DNA of 58,530 nt. Origin: Acidobacteriota bacterium (GTDB lineage: Bacteria; Acidobacteriota; Vicinamibacteria; Vicinamibacterales; UBA2999). A program made the position numbers and the translations under genes. Below are positions 42,343-51,689 of this stretch, one piece after another. Every line of letters starts with the position of its first letter. The stretch's first letter is position 1. The DNA lies in contig JABFSA010000091.1 of NCBI GenBank assembly GCA_013140775.1, positions 1 through 58,530 on the forward strand, given 5' to 3'. The notes under the pieces are model-generated. The model did no database searches. It was not told the DNA's origin and was given only the letters and a program-made list of their open reading frames with translations.

Positions 42343-45300
42343 ATGGAGCAGAGCAGAGCCCGTGTGCCGCACGAGAAGGGCGATAGCTACCGAAAGGCGA
42401 TCTCGACGGGGCTCATCGCTATCGTCGTCGTGCTCATGAGCGGCCCTCCCGCATTTGCGCAGGCAGGCGCGACCGGTCAGATCAGTGGCTCGGTTGCCGA
42501 CCAGAGCGGCGGTGTTCTTCCAGGCGTCGATATCACCGCCACTCAGACGGAGACAGGGTTCAAGCGCAGCGCCGTAACCGATAGCGGCGGTTTGTACACG
42601 CTGCCCAGCCTTCCGACGGGTCCATATCGGATCGACGTCACGCTGTCCGGCTTCAGGACCGTCAGTCGCACAGGTATCACGCTTCAGGTGAACGCCAACC
42701 TTGTGGTTCCCATCACGATGTCGATTGGCGAACTCAATGAATCGATCACCGTGCTCGGGGAAGCGCCACTCGTCGAAACGCGCAACCTCGGGGTTGGTCA
42801 GGTCATCGACAACGAGCGGATTATGGAGCTGCCGTTGAACGGCCGGAACACGGCAGACCTGCTGCAGTACGCGCCTGCGGCAGTCCCGCAGCCGAGCATG
42901 AATGCGGGTGGCCGGAGCTTCGGTGGCAGTCAGGGTGGGCTTGGATACTCGATCGCCGGCGGCCTTGCCAACGCCGTCAGCTACGTGCTCGACGGCGCGT
43001 CGCACAACAATCCATACGACAACTTGAACCTGCCGCTCCCGTTCCCGGACGCGATGCAGGAGTTCCGCGTCGAAACCAGCGCCCTCACCGCGCAGAACGG
43101 CATGCATACCGGTGCGGCGGTCAATGGCGTCACCAAGTCAGGGACGAATCAACTGCACGGCAACGCGTTTGAGTTCCTTCGCGATGCCTCGATGAACGCC
43201 AGCAACCCGTTCAACGCACGCGGTGCTGACGGAAAACGTCTCGACGACGGGCTGAATCGGAACCAGTACGGGGGGACGATTGGCGGTCCGATTCTCGCGG
43301 ACCGGTTGTTCTACTTCGCCGGCTACCAGGGCACCCGCACGAAGCAGCGACCGAACGATCTCCGTGCATTCGTGCCGACGGCGCAGATGCTGGCGGGCGA
43401 TTTCACGGCGTTCACGGCGCCGGCGTGCAACAACGGCCGACAGATCAACCTGGCCGCGCCGTTCGTTGGCAACCAGATCAATCCGGCCTCCTTCAGCCGT
43501 GCAGCGCTGAACCTCGCATCCAAATTGCCGACGACCACCGACCCGTGCGGTCTGTTCCAGTACTCCCTTCAGACTGTCACCAAGGAGACGCAGACGATCG
43601 GCAAGGTGGACTATCAGCTCAACGACCGCCAGTCTCTATTTGGCCGGTACATGGCCACCAGCTTCTTCCGTGAGCCGCCGATCGTCGCGGAGATCGACAA
43701 CGTGCTGACCTCAGCGACGGCCGGCAACGACAACCTGGCGCAGTCGTTTGCGGGTGGTCACACGTGGGTGATCGGCGAAGCGATGGTGAACTCGTTCCGT
43801 GCGGCTTTCAATCGCGCGGCCGTCCACCGTACCAACGGCGAGTACTTCGGCCCGAATGACATCGGCATCAACATGTACACGTACCTGCCGAAGTATCTGA
43901 TCCTGAGCGTCACGAACGGCTTCACCGTCGGCGCCGGTACGAGCACGGACGCGACGTTCGTGACCGACTCGTTTCAGGTCGGGAACGACGTGACGCTCGT
44001 CCGCGGCCCGCATCAGTTCGCAGTTGGCGGAAGCATCGCGCACTGGACTTCCGATTCGGTCGCAAACGTCCGCGCCGGAGGAAACCTCACGATCAACGGT
44101 TCGGTCACCGGGAGCGGACTGTCGGACTTTCTGCTTGGACGATTGACGCAGCTTCAGCAGTCGGCGCCGAACACGTTGTTCATGAAGCAGACCTACTTCG
44201 CAGTCTACGCGCAGGATACCTGGCGCGCGAACTCACGCGTGACCCTCAACTACGGCCTGCGATGGGAGCCGTTCATCCCCCAGGAGCTGACGCAGAACCA
44301 GATCTACAACTTCGATCTCGCGCGCTTCCAGCAGGGCGTCAGGAGTGTGGTGTATCGCAATGCGCCTCCCGGTCTGCACTATCCGGGGGACTCGGGCTTT
44401 CCTTCCCAAGCCGGCATGCACGCAGCCTGGGGGAACGTCGGGCCGCGCGTCGGTCTTGCCTGGGATCCGCGCGGCGACGGACGGATGGCGATTCGCGCCT
44501 CATACGCCCGCTCATTCGACTTCGTGTCGGGTGGCTTCCACATCAACACCGCCAATGCACCCCCGTGGGGAAACGAGATTCGAGTCTCCAGTCCTGGCGG
44601 AGGGCTCGACAATCCATTCGTGGGTACCGACCAGCCGAATATCTTCCCGACACAGTTGGCGAGCCCGGATGTCCCGTTCACGCCGTTCGGCGCCTATCTC
44701 AGCACGAACTACGACATGGCCACACCAGAGGTCCATCAGTGGCATCTGACCGTGGAGCGTCAGTTCGGCCGTAGCTGGATCGCGTCCGCCGGCTATCTCG
44801 GCAACTACGTGAAGAACCTGTGGGAGACCGAGCCGCTCAACCTGTCTGACCCCAGTGTCACCTCCGCGGTCATCGGCGGTATCAGAACCACGTGCGTACC
44901 AGGCGCGGCGAATTTCCAGACCTGCATGACGCAGATCCAGAACCAGCGACGGCCGTTCTATCTGGCGAACCCGGTGGTCGGCGAGCTGTTCGGGCCCGTG
45001 GATCGCTATGTCACCGACGGTACGCAGCGCTACAACGGTCTGGTGCTGCACATCTCGCGACGAGCCGCCCAGGGCGGCACCCTGAGCGCGAACTACACGC
45101 TGTCGAAGTGTTTTGGCTCGCCTCCAGGGAACGGAGGAACGGCGTCGCCGAACCTCGGCACCGGCTACAACAACCCTGCCGATCATGGTTTTGACGATGG
45201 AAATTGCGACACCGATCGGCGGCATGTGTTCACGCTCACGGCGGGAATCAGCTCACCGTTGATGAGCGGCAACGTGCTGAAGGTGCTCGCGTCGGATTGG

Positions 45301-45747
45301 CGCCTCGCCGGCAGCTTCCGCGCGCTGTCGGGTCCGTTCATGAGCGTTCTCCCCGGTTCCGATCGCGCGCTCAACGGTCAGACAGGCACGCAACGCGTGA
45401 ATCAGATCATGGACGACCCGTTTGGCGATCTCACGATCAACCCGGCGAACGGAGGGCTGCGGTACCTGAATCCCGCCGCCTTCGCGCAGCCGGCGCTCGG
45501 AACACTCGGAACGATGGGGCGCAATAGCGTTGAGGGAATTGGCAGCCGGAGCGTTGATCTGTCACTCAGTCGAGCGTTCCGCATCGCGTCCACCGCCCGC
45601 TTCGAGATACGGGCGGAGGCGTTCAACGCGCTGAATTGGTTCCAGTGGAATCAGCCGAACAATACGCTGTCGTCTCCGATTTTCGGCCAGATCACGTCCG
45701 CCGCTGATCCACGGATCGTTCAGCTTGCCGCGAAGTTCGCCTTTTGA
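42343..45747 (+). CDS. Oar-like TonB-dependent receptor C
   Basis: The 1134-residue protein starts at an ATG preceded by GAGGAGACAGG and has a long signal region ending at PPAFAQ. A carboxypeptidase-regulatory-like domain (residues about 45-130, SGGVLPGVDITATQTETG) is followed by ESITVLGEAPLVETRN, a plug (IMELPLNGRNTADLL, then FPDAMQEFRVETSALTAQ and NGVTKSGTNQLHG) and a large barrel ending in VQLAAKFAF. It is more distant from receptors A and B than they are from each other. It lies in a run with the alpha/beta hydrolase and PadR genes. Confidence 0.9.
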   Translation: MEQSRARVPHEKGDSYRKAISTGLIAIVVVLMSGPPAFAQAGATGQISGSVADQSGGVLPGVDITATQTETGFKRSAVTDSGGLYTLPSLPTGPYRIDVTLSGFRTVSRTGITLQVNANLVVPITMSIGELNESITVLGEAPLVETRNLGVGQVIDNERIMELPLNGRNTADLLQYAPAAVPQPSMNAGGRSFGGSQGGLGYSIAGGLANAVSYVLDGASHNNPYDNLNLPLPFPDAMQEFRVETSALTAQNGMHTGAAVNGVTKSGTNQLHGNAFEFLRDASMNASNPFNARGADGKRLDDGLNRNQYGGTIGGPILADRLFYFAGYQGTRTKQRPNDLRAFVPTAQMLAGDFTAFTAPACNNGRQINLAAPFVGNQINPASFSRAALNLASKLPTTTDPCGLFQYSLQTVTKETQTIGKVDYQLNDRQSLFGRYMATSFFREPPIVAEIDNVLTSATAGNDNLAQSFAGGHTWVIGEAMVNSFRAAFNRAAVHRTNGEYFGPNDIGINMYTYLPKYLILSVTNGFTVGAGTSTDATFVTDSFQVGNDVTLVRGPHQFAVGGSIAHWTSDSVANVRAGGNLTINGSVTGSGLSDFLLGRLTQLQQSAPNTLFMKQTYFAVYAQDTWRANSRVTLNYGLRWEPFIPQELTQNQIYNFDLARFQQGVRSVVYRNAPPGLHYPGDSGFPSQAGMHAAWGNVGPRVGLAWDPRGDGRMAIRASYARSFDFVSGGFHINTANAPPWGNEIRVSSPGGGLDNPFVGTDQPNIFPTQLASPDVPFTPFGAYLSTNYDMATPEVHQWHLTVERQFGRSWIASAGYLGNYVKNLWETEPLNLSDPSVTSAVIGGIRTTCVPGAANFQTCMTQIQNQRRPFYLANPVVGELFGPVDRYVTDGTQRYNGLVLHISRRAAQGGTLSANYTLSKCFGSPPGNGGTASPNLGTGYNNPADHGFDDGNCDTDRRHVFTLTAGISSPLMSGNVLKVLASDWRLAGSFRALSGPFMSVLPGSDRALNGQTGTQRVNQIMDDPFGDLTINPANGGLRYLNPAAFAQPALGTLGTMGRNSVEGIGSRSVDLSLSRAFRIASTARFEIRAEAFNALNWFQWNQPNNTLSSPIFGQITSAADPRIVQLAAKFAF

Positions 45748-45792
45748 CTTGAGGGTTCGCCGAGTGAAAGCTGGCCGTTTCGGAGATGGCTC

Positions 45793-46185
45793 GTGATCGT
45801 GGAGAGCGCTCCACTTGGACCGATAGGGCAGATCTCGCGGCAGGTGCGCGACATCGGTGCCGCGGTCACCTGGTATCGCGACGTGCTTGGTCTCCCGCAC
45901 CTTTTCACTTTCGGGACGCTCGCGTTCTTCGATTGCGGCGGTGTGCGGCTCTATCTACAGGAAGGTCAGAAGGAAGTGGGTGAGCCTGGCGATTCGACGC
46001 TCTACTTCCGCGTTGATGACATTCAGGGTGTCCATCGTCGATTGAGCGAGCGGGGCGTCACGTTTCTTGGCGCCCCGCATCTCATCCATCGCCACGCGTC
46101 TGGTGTCGAGGAGTGGATGGCCTTCTTCGAGGATCTGGACGGGAAAGTGCTGGCGTTGATGTCGCAAGTAAAGCCGGGCCTGTAG
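45793..46185 (+). CDS. VOC family (glyoxalase-fold) protein
   Basis: The GTG at 45793 gives 130 residues, one VOC module pair. VRDIGAAVTWYRDVLGLPHLF near residue 18, quoted here as AAVTWYRDVLGLP, with GGVRLYLQEGQ near 50, STLYFRVDDIQGVH near 68 and EWMAFFEDLDGKVLALM near 106, are typical of glyoxalase/bleomycin-resistance proteins. Substrate and metal dependence are not evident. A REP-like pair begins two bases after the stop. Confidence 0.85.
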   Translation: MIVESAPLGPIGQISRQVRDIGAAVTWYRDVLGLPHLFTFGTLAFFDCGGVRLYLQEGQKEVGEPGDSTLYFRVDDIQGVHRRLSERGVTFLGAPHLIHRHASGVEEWMAFFEDLDGKVLALMSQVKPGL

Positions 46186-46186
46186 G

Positions 46187-46243
46187 GCTCGGCTAACGCC
46201 GAGCACTACGACAGCCCTACGTAGTGCGCAGCTTCAGCTGCGC
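46187..46243. repeat. REPIN-like pair of inverted palindromes, copy 2
   Basis: Hairpin GCTCGGC/GCCGAGC (46187-46204) with tail ACTACG, a 9-base spacer, then CGTAGT and hairpin GCGCAGCT/AGCTGCGC (46226-46243). Compared with copy 1 the right stem has changed a G-C pair to A-T on both sides, so pairing is kept. It occupies the whole gap between the VOC gene and the convergent exported protein, so it can end transcription from both sides. Confidence 0.7.
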
Positions 46244-46244
46244 C

Positions 46245-46634
46245 TTACGCTGCTTTGATCGATGTCACCCGGATGGTCTTTGTTTTTGGATCCAGCGTGC
46301 CCGTGACGATGACCTTTTGCGCCGCGAAGGCCTCCGGCGCTTTCTGGTCGCTCAGCGCGTAGACCTCATTTCCATCGATCAGCACGTACGCTGCACCGTG
46401 GGCCACGATGCAGATCTTCGTGCACTCGGCGTCAGTGGGTCCCATGCGCATCGCGGCATGGCCGTCCTTCGCGCACTGATCGTCGCTGATGACGCCCGTG
46501 AACGTTTGTGCCTCCTGCGCGGCGCCAATCGACGTGGCGATCACCGCGGCGACTGCTACGCCGGTCCCGATTGCGCGTCGCACGGCGATGAGAGCGGCGG
46601 GTGAGGCCGCTCTCGACAACGTCAGCAGGTTCAC
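46245..46634 (-). CDS. Small exported OB-fold-like protein (DUF5818-like)
   Basis: The 129-residue product has a signal peptide (about residues 10-40, ending near SIGAAQEA). The mature part TFTGVISDDQCAKDGHAAM, with TDAECTKICIVAHGAAYVL and FAAQKVIVTGTLDPKTKT, resembles the small exported DUF5818-type proteins with three conserved-looking Cys. The function is unknown. It starts nine bases after the next gene's stop, so the two leftward genes form one unit. Family naming is tentative. Confidence 0.65.
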   Translation of the reverse strand: MNLLTLSRAASPAALIAVRRAIGTGVAVAAVIATSIGAAQEAQTFTGVISDDQCAKDGHAAMRMGPTDAECTKICIVAHGAAYVLIDGNEVYALSDQKAPEAFAAQKVIVTGTLDPKTKTIRVTSIKAA

Positions 46635-46643
46635 CGTGCGCCC

Positions 46644-47189
46644 CTACTCACCCGGAGTCATGAGGTGGGCAGTTGACGTACCCGCGTTCATGATCCAGAC
46701 GCCACCCATCTTGGGATTGTCGGCCAGCCCTGTGGACTGCGTTGTCGCGCCAGGCACGGCGATCGTCATGTGATTTCGAGCCATCTCGCGGCTCGCACCC
46801 ATCACGTGATACCAGACCGACCCGTACTCAGGCTTCACTCGTGTGCCGTTGGCTTCGGCGGCGTCCAGCGCTGCCTGCCGCTTGGCTCTGTCGGGCTCCG
46901 TTTCGAATTTCATGTTCTGCGCGAGTCGATCCAGATTCCCGATGCTGGTGCACTCGCTGATGAACGCCGGCTGGCCGGGCTGTCCTGACCTGTCCATGCA
47001 GACGAGGCGATTCGTGCCTTTTCGCAGCGTGTCGTAGGTGAAGTCGGGCTTCCACTTGATGACGGTTGCGCCGTCGCGAAGATTCGCCGGTGCGGCAAGG
47101 AGCGCAATCTCCAGGTCGGCCGGAGCCTGCGCAAACCCGCTGGTGGACAAGGCAAGGACGCCTGCGGCAATAAGGATGATGTGTTTCAT
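46644..47189 (-). CDS. Exported protein of unknown function
   Basis: The ATG at 47189 has a GGAGGTT ribosome site (47194-47200) and a signal peptide (MKHIILIAAGVLALSTSGFA); 181 residues. Notable segments are LRKGTNRLVCMDRSGQPGQP, PEYGSVWYHVMGASREMA and KMGGVWIMNAGTSTAHLM. No family is recognised with confidence; similar proteins are common in Acidobacteriota genomes as far as I recall. It is probably periplasmic and cotranscribed with the DUF5818-like gene that follows. Confidence 0.65.
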   Translation of the reverse strand: MKHIILIAAGVLALSTSGFAQAPADLEIALLAAPANLRDGATVIKWKPDFTYDTLRKGTNRLVCMDRSGQPGQPAFISECTSIGNLDRLAQNMKFETEPDRAKRQAALDAAEANGTRVKPEYGSVWYHVMGASREMARNHMTIAVPGATTQSTGLADNPKMGGVWIMNAGTSTAHLMTPGE

Positions 47190-47284
47190 CGTTAACCTCC
47201 CGGAAAGACGACTGTCGGTGAGGGCTTCGTCAGGTGGACGTGCAAGCGCCCATTATGGCGCATTGTGGGACATATCGCAGGCTC

Positions 47285-48343
47285 TCAGGCTTTTGCCTTG
47301 ATGGCCCACCGCAGCTTGGCCGATGACGCCCGGCGGTTGGAAAAGGTCTCCTCCTTGCCCGAGCGGATGACCTCTGTCGCGATGTCCGCGTAGATCCCGG
47401 CACGATAGCCGGCCTGAAACGCCTTCTTGACTCGTCGATCTTCGCCGGAGTGGAACGTGAGCACAGCCACGCGCCCGCCGGGCGCCAGGCAGTGGGGCAC
47501 GGCTCGAAGCAGGGCGTCGAGTGCGGCAAACTCGTCGTTGACGGCGATACGCAGTGCCTGGAACGTGCGTCGCGTGGAGAGCTTCACGTCCGCCTTCGTG
47601 ATCTGCGGAACGGCCACGGTCAGGCCGATGCGCACGACTCGTTCGAGCGCGTGGGTTGTCTCGAGCGGCTGGCTCTTCAACAGCTCCGCGATGGCGCGTG
47701 CATGAGGTTCATCTGAGTTGTCCTCGAGCAGACATTCGAGCTCGATCTGGCTCAGTCGTGCGAGGAGCGCAGCCGCAGGCTCGCCTTTCTGGGGGTTCAT
47801 GCGCATGTCGAGCGGGCCGGCGCCCTTGTAGCTGAAGCCGCGATCGGGATTGTCGTACTGCATCGATGAGACGCCGAGGTCCGCAAGGAGCACGTTCGCG
47901 TGTTCAATCCCTTCGTCCGCAAGCGCCTTGTGCAGCCCAGCGAAATTGGCGTGGCGCGTCACGAACCTGTCGGGGCCGTACCCAGCCGCGCGGAGCCGCG
48001 CTTCGGTACGAGGCAACTCGAAGGGATCGGCGTCGATACCGAGGAGGCGTCCGTCGGGGGCGATGCGATCAAGGATCGCCTGCGCGTGGCCCCCACCTCC
48101 GAGCGTGCAATCCACCGCAATGTCGCCGGGCTGTGGGTGGAGGCATTCGAGAACCTCCGCCACCATGATCGGTCGATGCGTGCCTGCGGGCGTCTTGCCC
48201 GACGCCAGGACCTTCAGTCGTTCATCTGGATAACGCTCCGGGTTCAGCTCTTTGTATTTGTCGCGAAAGTCGCGTGGGTTGCGACCGGAATACCGCCGGC
48301 GACGTGTGTGGGTGGGGCTCTCGTCGCCAGGCGGTTCGGGCAC
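47285..48343 (-). CDS. rsmH: 16S rRNA (cytosine(1402)-N4)-methyltransferase
   Basis: I take the GTG at 48343, five bases after the upstream stop, giving 352 residues. About 60 residues precede the core (RRYSGRNPRDFRDKYKELN, then GKTPAGTHRPIMVAEVL), a basic extension that I recall in some RsmH proteins. VDCTLGGGGHAQAIL near residue 80 is the SAM-binding motif; FAGLHKAL, LLADLGVSSMQYD, GFSYKGAGPLDMRM and LTFHSGEDRRVKK are further family blocks. It methylates C1402 of 16S rRNA in the 30S subunit. Usually rsmH heads the mraZ-ftsL division cluster; here it stands alone behind a DUF5916 gene. Confidence 0.92.
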   Translation of the reverse strand: MPEPPGDESPTHTRRRRYSGRNPRDFRDKYKELNPERYPDERLKVLASGKTPAGTHRPIMVAEVLECLHPQPGDIAVDCTLGGGGHAQAILDRIAPDGRLLGIDADPFELPRTEARLRAAGYGPDRFVTRHANFAGLHKALADEGIEHANVLLADLGVSSMQYDNPDRGFSYKGAGPLDMRMNPQKGEPAAALLARLSQIELECLLEDNSDEPHARAIAELLKSQPLETTHALERVVRIGLTVAVPQITKADVKLSTRRTFQALRIAVNDEFAALDALLRAVPHCLAPGGRVAVLTFHSGEDRRVKKAFQAGYRAGIYADIATEVIRSGKEETFSNRRASSAKLRWAIKAKA

Positions 48344-48347
48344 GTTG

Positions 48348-50585
48348 CTAGAAACGATACGTGTAAAGCACCTTCGACGCCGCACGCCGGTCCAGCGTCA
48401 CAAGCCGATCCCTCACGGCGTCGTCCAGCCAGTTGTGCGTGTAGACGACGTAGAGGTCGTTGCCAGGGGTGAGAATCCAGCGGAAGCGTGACTGCCAGCC
48501 CACGACGGCGCTTTGCGAGTCGTACTGCACCAGGTTGACCAGGGCGATGTACGGGTTGAACTGCGTTTCAAGGTTCAGCCGAAAGAGGCGCGTGGAGAAA
48601 TCGCCTTCAGGCAGTTCGATCCTGTTCCATTCGCTGTTGAGACTGGCGATGAGTCCTGGCCGCGCCCTGACCGTGAAGTTCATGACGCGTTTTGCGCGCG
48701 AGCCCGAGTAGAAGTCTCCTCCCTCGTGTTCGAGCCGGACGGCAAGCACTCGACGATTCGCGGTCTGCAAGACGTACTTCCGTCGGGCGAAATCGTATTC
48801 GGCTCCCAGCGGAAGCGTGATGCTGTCGTTGAGCTCGAACGGTTCGTCGAGCCGTTCGTGATTCCAGGACTGTTCGATGTTGAAGAAGTCGCCCGCGTGA
48901 AGGCTGACCTGGATCAGCGTCAAGTCAACCGTTCTCGTCAATGTGTCGTTGTGGAGATCCGTTCGTACGTCGTAGCCGCCACCGAATTGAAACTGCCTGA
49001 TGTAGCGGTGGTTCGCAGGGCGTGGTGAATACTCGAGTCGAGGCGTGTATCGACGATACCCGCGGCGGGTGACGAAGCCTATGCCTGGGTCGAAGTTTTC
49101 CTGAACTTCGAACACATCGAGGCGTCCATCCCACCTATCGTTGGGGTAGATGAGCGCTCCGCCGAACGCCGAGTTGCCGCTCGTCGTGCCTTCGCGCGTG
49201 GCATGGAGCATCCAGAGGTTGGTCTGGAGATTCTCGGAGCCAAGAAAATCAGACGTGGCAAACCGGGCGTCGATGCCGGCCGTGTGGCTGACGTCCCTGC
49301 CGTCGCGATGGTCGCGTCGGGTGTAGAGACCCCCGATGTACGACTGCTGGAAGAGCCGGCTCTTGAAACGTGCCACCGTGAAGTCTTCGCCCTCGAACGC
49401 GTCCTCTTCGCCCGTCCGCACGTGAAGCAGGCCGATGTCCTGACCGGCGATTTGTCCGGTGACCTTTGTGCCGTAGTCGATCTTCTGGGGCGTGCTTGAC
49501 GCGCTCAGACCGATGCGGCGGCTGAAGAAGGGAAGGATGCGGTCGGCGCCGTCGTTCTGGAAATTGTTCTCCTGCTCGTCAGCACTTGCGAAGTCGAAGA
49601 AGGTGGCGCCGTCGAGAAAGAAGTCGCGACGCTCAGGAAAGAAGAGCGAATACCGCGTCAGGTTCACCTGGCGCTGATCGACTTCGGTCTGCGCAAAGTC
49701 GGTGTTGACCGTGAAGTTGGCTCGAAGGAGCGGCGTCGGGTTGTAGAACAGGTCGATGCCAGCACTCGTGTCGGTCGTGGTGCGGTTGAGTCCGCGACCC
49801 GGAGACGACTCGGCCGTCAGCAAGCCGTACGGCTTGATGTCGAGGCCGCGTCCCTGGCTGACATTGCTGATGCCGGTCACCATGCCTGCGTTGTTCATCC
49901 GTCGCAGGCTCTGGTTGCGCGCCCATCCGTTCCAGATCGTCTCTTCATTCTTGCGGCGCACGGTGCGCTGAAAGTTGATGCCCCAGGTGTCGCTGTTGGG
50001 ATTGAAGTTCAGCGTGCGAAACGGGATCTCAATCTCGAGCGTCCAGCCGATCTCGCTGCGGTGTGCCTTGCCGTTCCAGATGCCGTCCCACTGCCGGTTT
50101 TCGCCGTTCACGCCGATCAGCGCGTCAGCGATGAGTCCCGACGGGTTCATCTCGAAGAAGTAGCCCGTGCGGCCATCGAGGAAGGTGTCGATGATCCACA
50201 TGAAGCGATCGTCCGAGCCGAGTCCCTGGTCTCGTCGCATCTGGAAGCGAATCAGTTTGTCGGGCTCCGAGTCGTGCGCCGTGACGCCCATGTAGAGCGC
50301 GTCGTTGTCGTACGCGATCCGTACTTCAGTCCGTTCGGTGGCCGGTCGCCCGTTGGCCGGATCGATCTGGATGAAATCCGTGGCCGGGGTGACGCTGGAC
50401 CAGAAGGCTTCGTCGAGGCGTCCATCCAGCGTGACCATGTCAACGGCGGGGAGACGCGTGGCGGTCATCGTGCGCCGGGCGTTGGACTCGGGCACGGGTT
50501 GCTGCGCCCAGGCGGACGCGGCATCGAACAGGGGCACACTACACGAAACGAGGAGTCGCGCGACTCCCAGGCGAAATCCAGACAT
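48348..50585 (-). CDS. DUF5916 protein with CBM9-like N-terminal domain, paralogue
   Basis: The 745-residue protein has a signal peptide ending near SAWAQQ. A CBM9-like domain follows at about 50-220 (LDGRLDEAFW, then TEVRIAYDNDALYMG and EIEIPFRTLNF), then the DUF5916 region with RYSLFFPERRDFFLDGATFF near 325, split here as RYSLFFPERRDFF. The C-terminus (VYTHNWLD, ending LYTYRF) suits an outer-membrane barrel. Layout and length match the protein at 5783-8038. The downstream rsmH starts five bases after the stop and is probably cotranscribed with it, an unusual pairing. Confidence 0.82.
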   Translation of the reverse strand: MSGFRLGVARLLVSCSVPLFDAASAWAQQPVPESNARRTMTATRLPAVDMVTLDGRLDEAFWSSVTPATDFIQIDPANGRPATERTEVRIAYDNDALYMGVTAHDSEPDKLIRFQMRRDQGLGSDDRFMWIIDTFLDGRTGYFFEMNPSGLIADALIGVNGENRQWDGIWNGKAHRSEIGWTLEIEIPFRTLNFNPNSDTWGINFQRTVRRKNEETIWNGWARNQSLRRMNNAGMVTGISNVSQGRGLDIKPYGLLTAESSPGRGLNRTTTDTSAGIDLFYNPTPLLRANFTVNTDFAQTEVDQRQVNLTRYSLFFPERRDFFLDGATFFDFASADEQENNFQNDGADRILPFFSRRIGLSASSTPQKIDYGTKVTGQIAGQDIGLLHVRTGEEDAFEGEDFTVARFKSRLFQQSYIGGLYTRRDHRDGRDVSHTAGIDARFATSDFLGSENLQTNLWMLHATREGTTSGNSAFGGALIYPNDRWDGRLDVFEVQENFDPGIGFVTRRGYRRYTPRLEYSPRPANHRYIRQFQFGGGYDVRTDLHNDTLTRTVDLTLIQVSLHAGDFFNIEQSWNHERLDEPFELNDSITLPLGAEYDFARRKYVLQTANRRVLAVRLEHEGGDFYSGSRAKRVMNFTVRARPGLIASLNSEWNRIELPEGDFSTRLFRLNLETQFNPYIALVNLVQYDSQSAVVGWQSRFRWILTPGNDLYVVYTHNWLDDAVRDRLVTLDRRAASKVLYTYRF

Positions 50586-50666
50586 GTCCAGGTGATCTCA
50601 GGGATGAGGCGAGCTGCGAGGGTTCAATACTCTTATTACTACGACATCCCTGGGTCTCGCGTTGAC

Positions 50667-50712
50667 ACCCTCCGCGGGAGGGTCACCGGGAGAGATGTGG
50701 CATCTCTCCCGG
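50667..50712. terminator. Two consecutive hairpins in the 50.6-kb gap
   Basis: ACCCTCC/GGAGGGT (50667-50683, 3-base loop) is followed by CCGGGAGAGATG/CATCTCTCCCGG (50686-50712, 12-bp perfect stem, TGG loop). They lie after the stop of the lipoprotein gene and before the start of the DUF5916 gene, both leftward, so they should end the lipoprotein transcript. The promoter of the DUF5916 gene must lie in the remaining 80 bases. Confidence 0.7.
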
Positions 50713-50722
50713 GATAGCGCGA

Positions 50723-51550
50723 TCAGAAGCCGCAGAAGCTGCGTGTGTACAGCTTGACCGTGCGGTCTGCCGAGCTCTTGTCACCCTCTTTGTCTGTGAC
50801 CTCGAGTGTGATTTTGAGGTCCACATAGCGGCCTCGGCCGTCGTTGTCGCTGGTCGTTGACGCGCCGTCAACGAAATTGCAGGTCGTATCGATTTCGTTG
50901 AAGGCCGGGTCGGGCTTCTCGGTGCTGATCTTGCCGCGGACCTCGAGGTTCCACGACCACCGCACGATGCGGCCTTCAGAGGGCTTGCCATCGAGACGGC
51001 AATCGAGCTGGAGTCCCTGATCGATCAGTGCACACGCATCCTGACCGAACGTCGGTGACGTGACGGTGAAGATCGCCCGTGGCCGTGGGAGCAGTAGCGT
51101 GAGCTGCACCGTGCGCGCTGTATCCGCATACGTTGCGGTGATCGTGACCTCGGTGCGTTCGTCCACCGTTGCCGTGTCCACGGTGAACGTGGCCGTGGTC
51201 TGGCCTGCGGGCACCGTGACGGAACTGGGCACTCTCGCCGATGAGCGGCTGCTCTCGAGCCTCACGACCGCACCGCCTGTCGGCGCGGCTGCCGTCAGCG
51301 TGACCGTTCCCTGCGGTTGAGACTGGCCGGGAACGGCGTTGCTCGAGAGCGACACCGCTGACAGCGTTGCCGGGGCCGCGGGCGGAGGTGGCGGTGGCGG
51401 AGCGGGCGCAGGAGGTGGAGGCGTGGGTGTAGGTGCTGGCGTCGGCGCGGGCGCCGGAGTGGGCGTCGTCGGCGTCGATGAAGACGACTCGCAGCCCATG
51501 GCCGCGATTGATAAGGCAAGGCACCCGGCAACCGCGAACAGGCGAATCAT
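50723..51550 (-). CDS. Proline-rich Ig/Calx-beta-like lipoprotein
   Basis: The ATG at 51550, with GGAGGT at 51561-51566, opens a lipoprotein signal with lipobox AAMGC; 275 residues. A Pro/Thr/Ala-rich linker of about 45 residues follows, made of PAPTPA- and PPP-type repeats. A beta-sandwich domain comes next (ATLSAVSLSSNAVPGQ, then VTLTAAAPTGGAVV and TVDERTEVTITATY). The C-terminal domain holds four Cys (CALIDQGLQLDC, CNF, FCGF) likely to form disulfides, and a PKD-like WSWNLEV. It is probably surface-exposed, with the linker spanning the periplasm or wall layer. No enzyme motif is seen. Confidence 0.7.
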   Translation of the reverse strand: MIRLFAVAGCLALSIAAMGCESSSSTPTTPTPAPAPTPAPTPTPPPPAPAPPPPPPPAAPATLSAVSLSSNAVPGQSQPQGTVTLTAAAPTGGAVVRLESSRSSARVPSSVTVPAGQTTATFTVDTATVDERTEVTITATYADTARTVQLTLLLPRPRAIFTVTSPTFGQDACALIDQGLQLDCRLDGKPSEGRIVRWSWNLEVRGKISTEKPDPAFNEIDTTCNFVDGASTTSDNDGRGRYVDLKITLEVTDKEGDKSSADRTVKLYTRSFCGF

Positions 51551-51689
51551 GCGCACCACGACCTCCAGTCGTCAAAAGGCAAACGGGTGAGTATCCATTT
51601 GCCAGCGGGCTGGCGTCAACCAGATGGCCGTGATCGTTAAGATCCGGACCAGCGGTCGAGATTGACCGCCGATCCGGTACAGGAGCAGG

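Noticed and set aside
41128..43107. A 659-codon open frame on the minus strand
   Set aside because: It is antisense to the alpha/beta hydrolase and receptor C, with shadow-like composition and no family motif.
51360..51480. Repetitive GGTG/GGCG-rich stretch that could suggest a CRISPR or minisatellite
   Set aside because: It encodes the proline-rich linker of the lipoprotein on the minus strand; the repeats are short, irregular and have no spacers.
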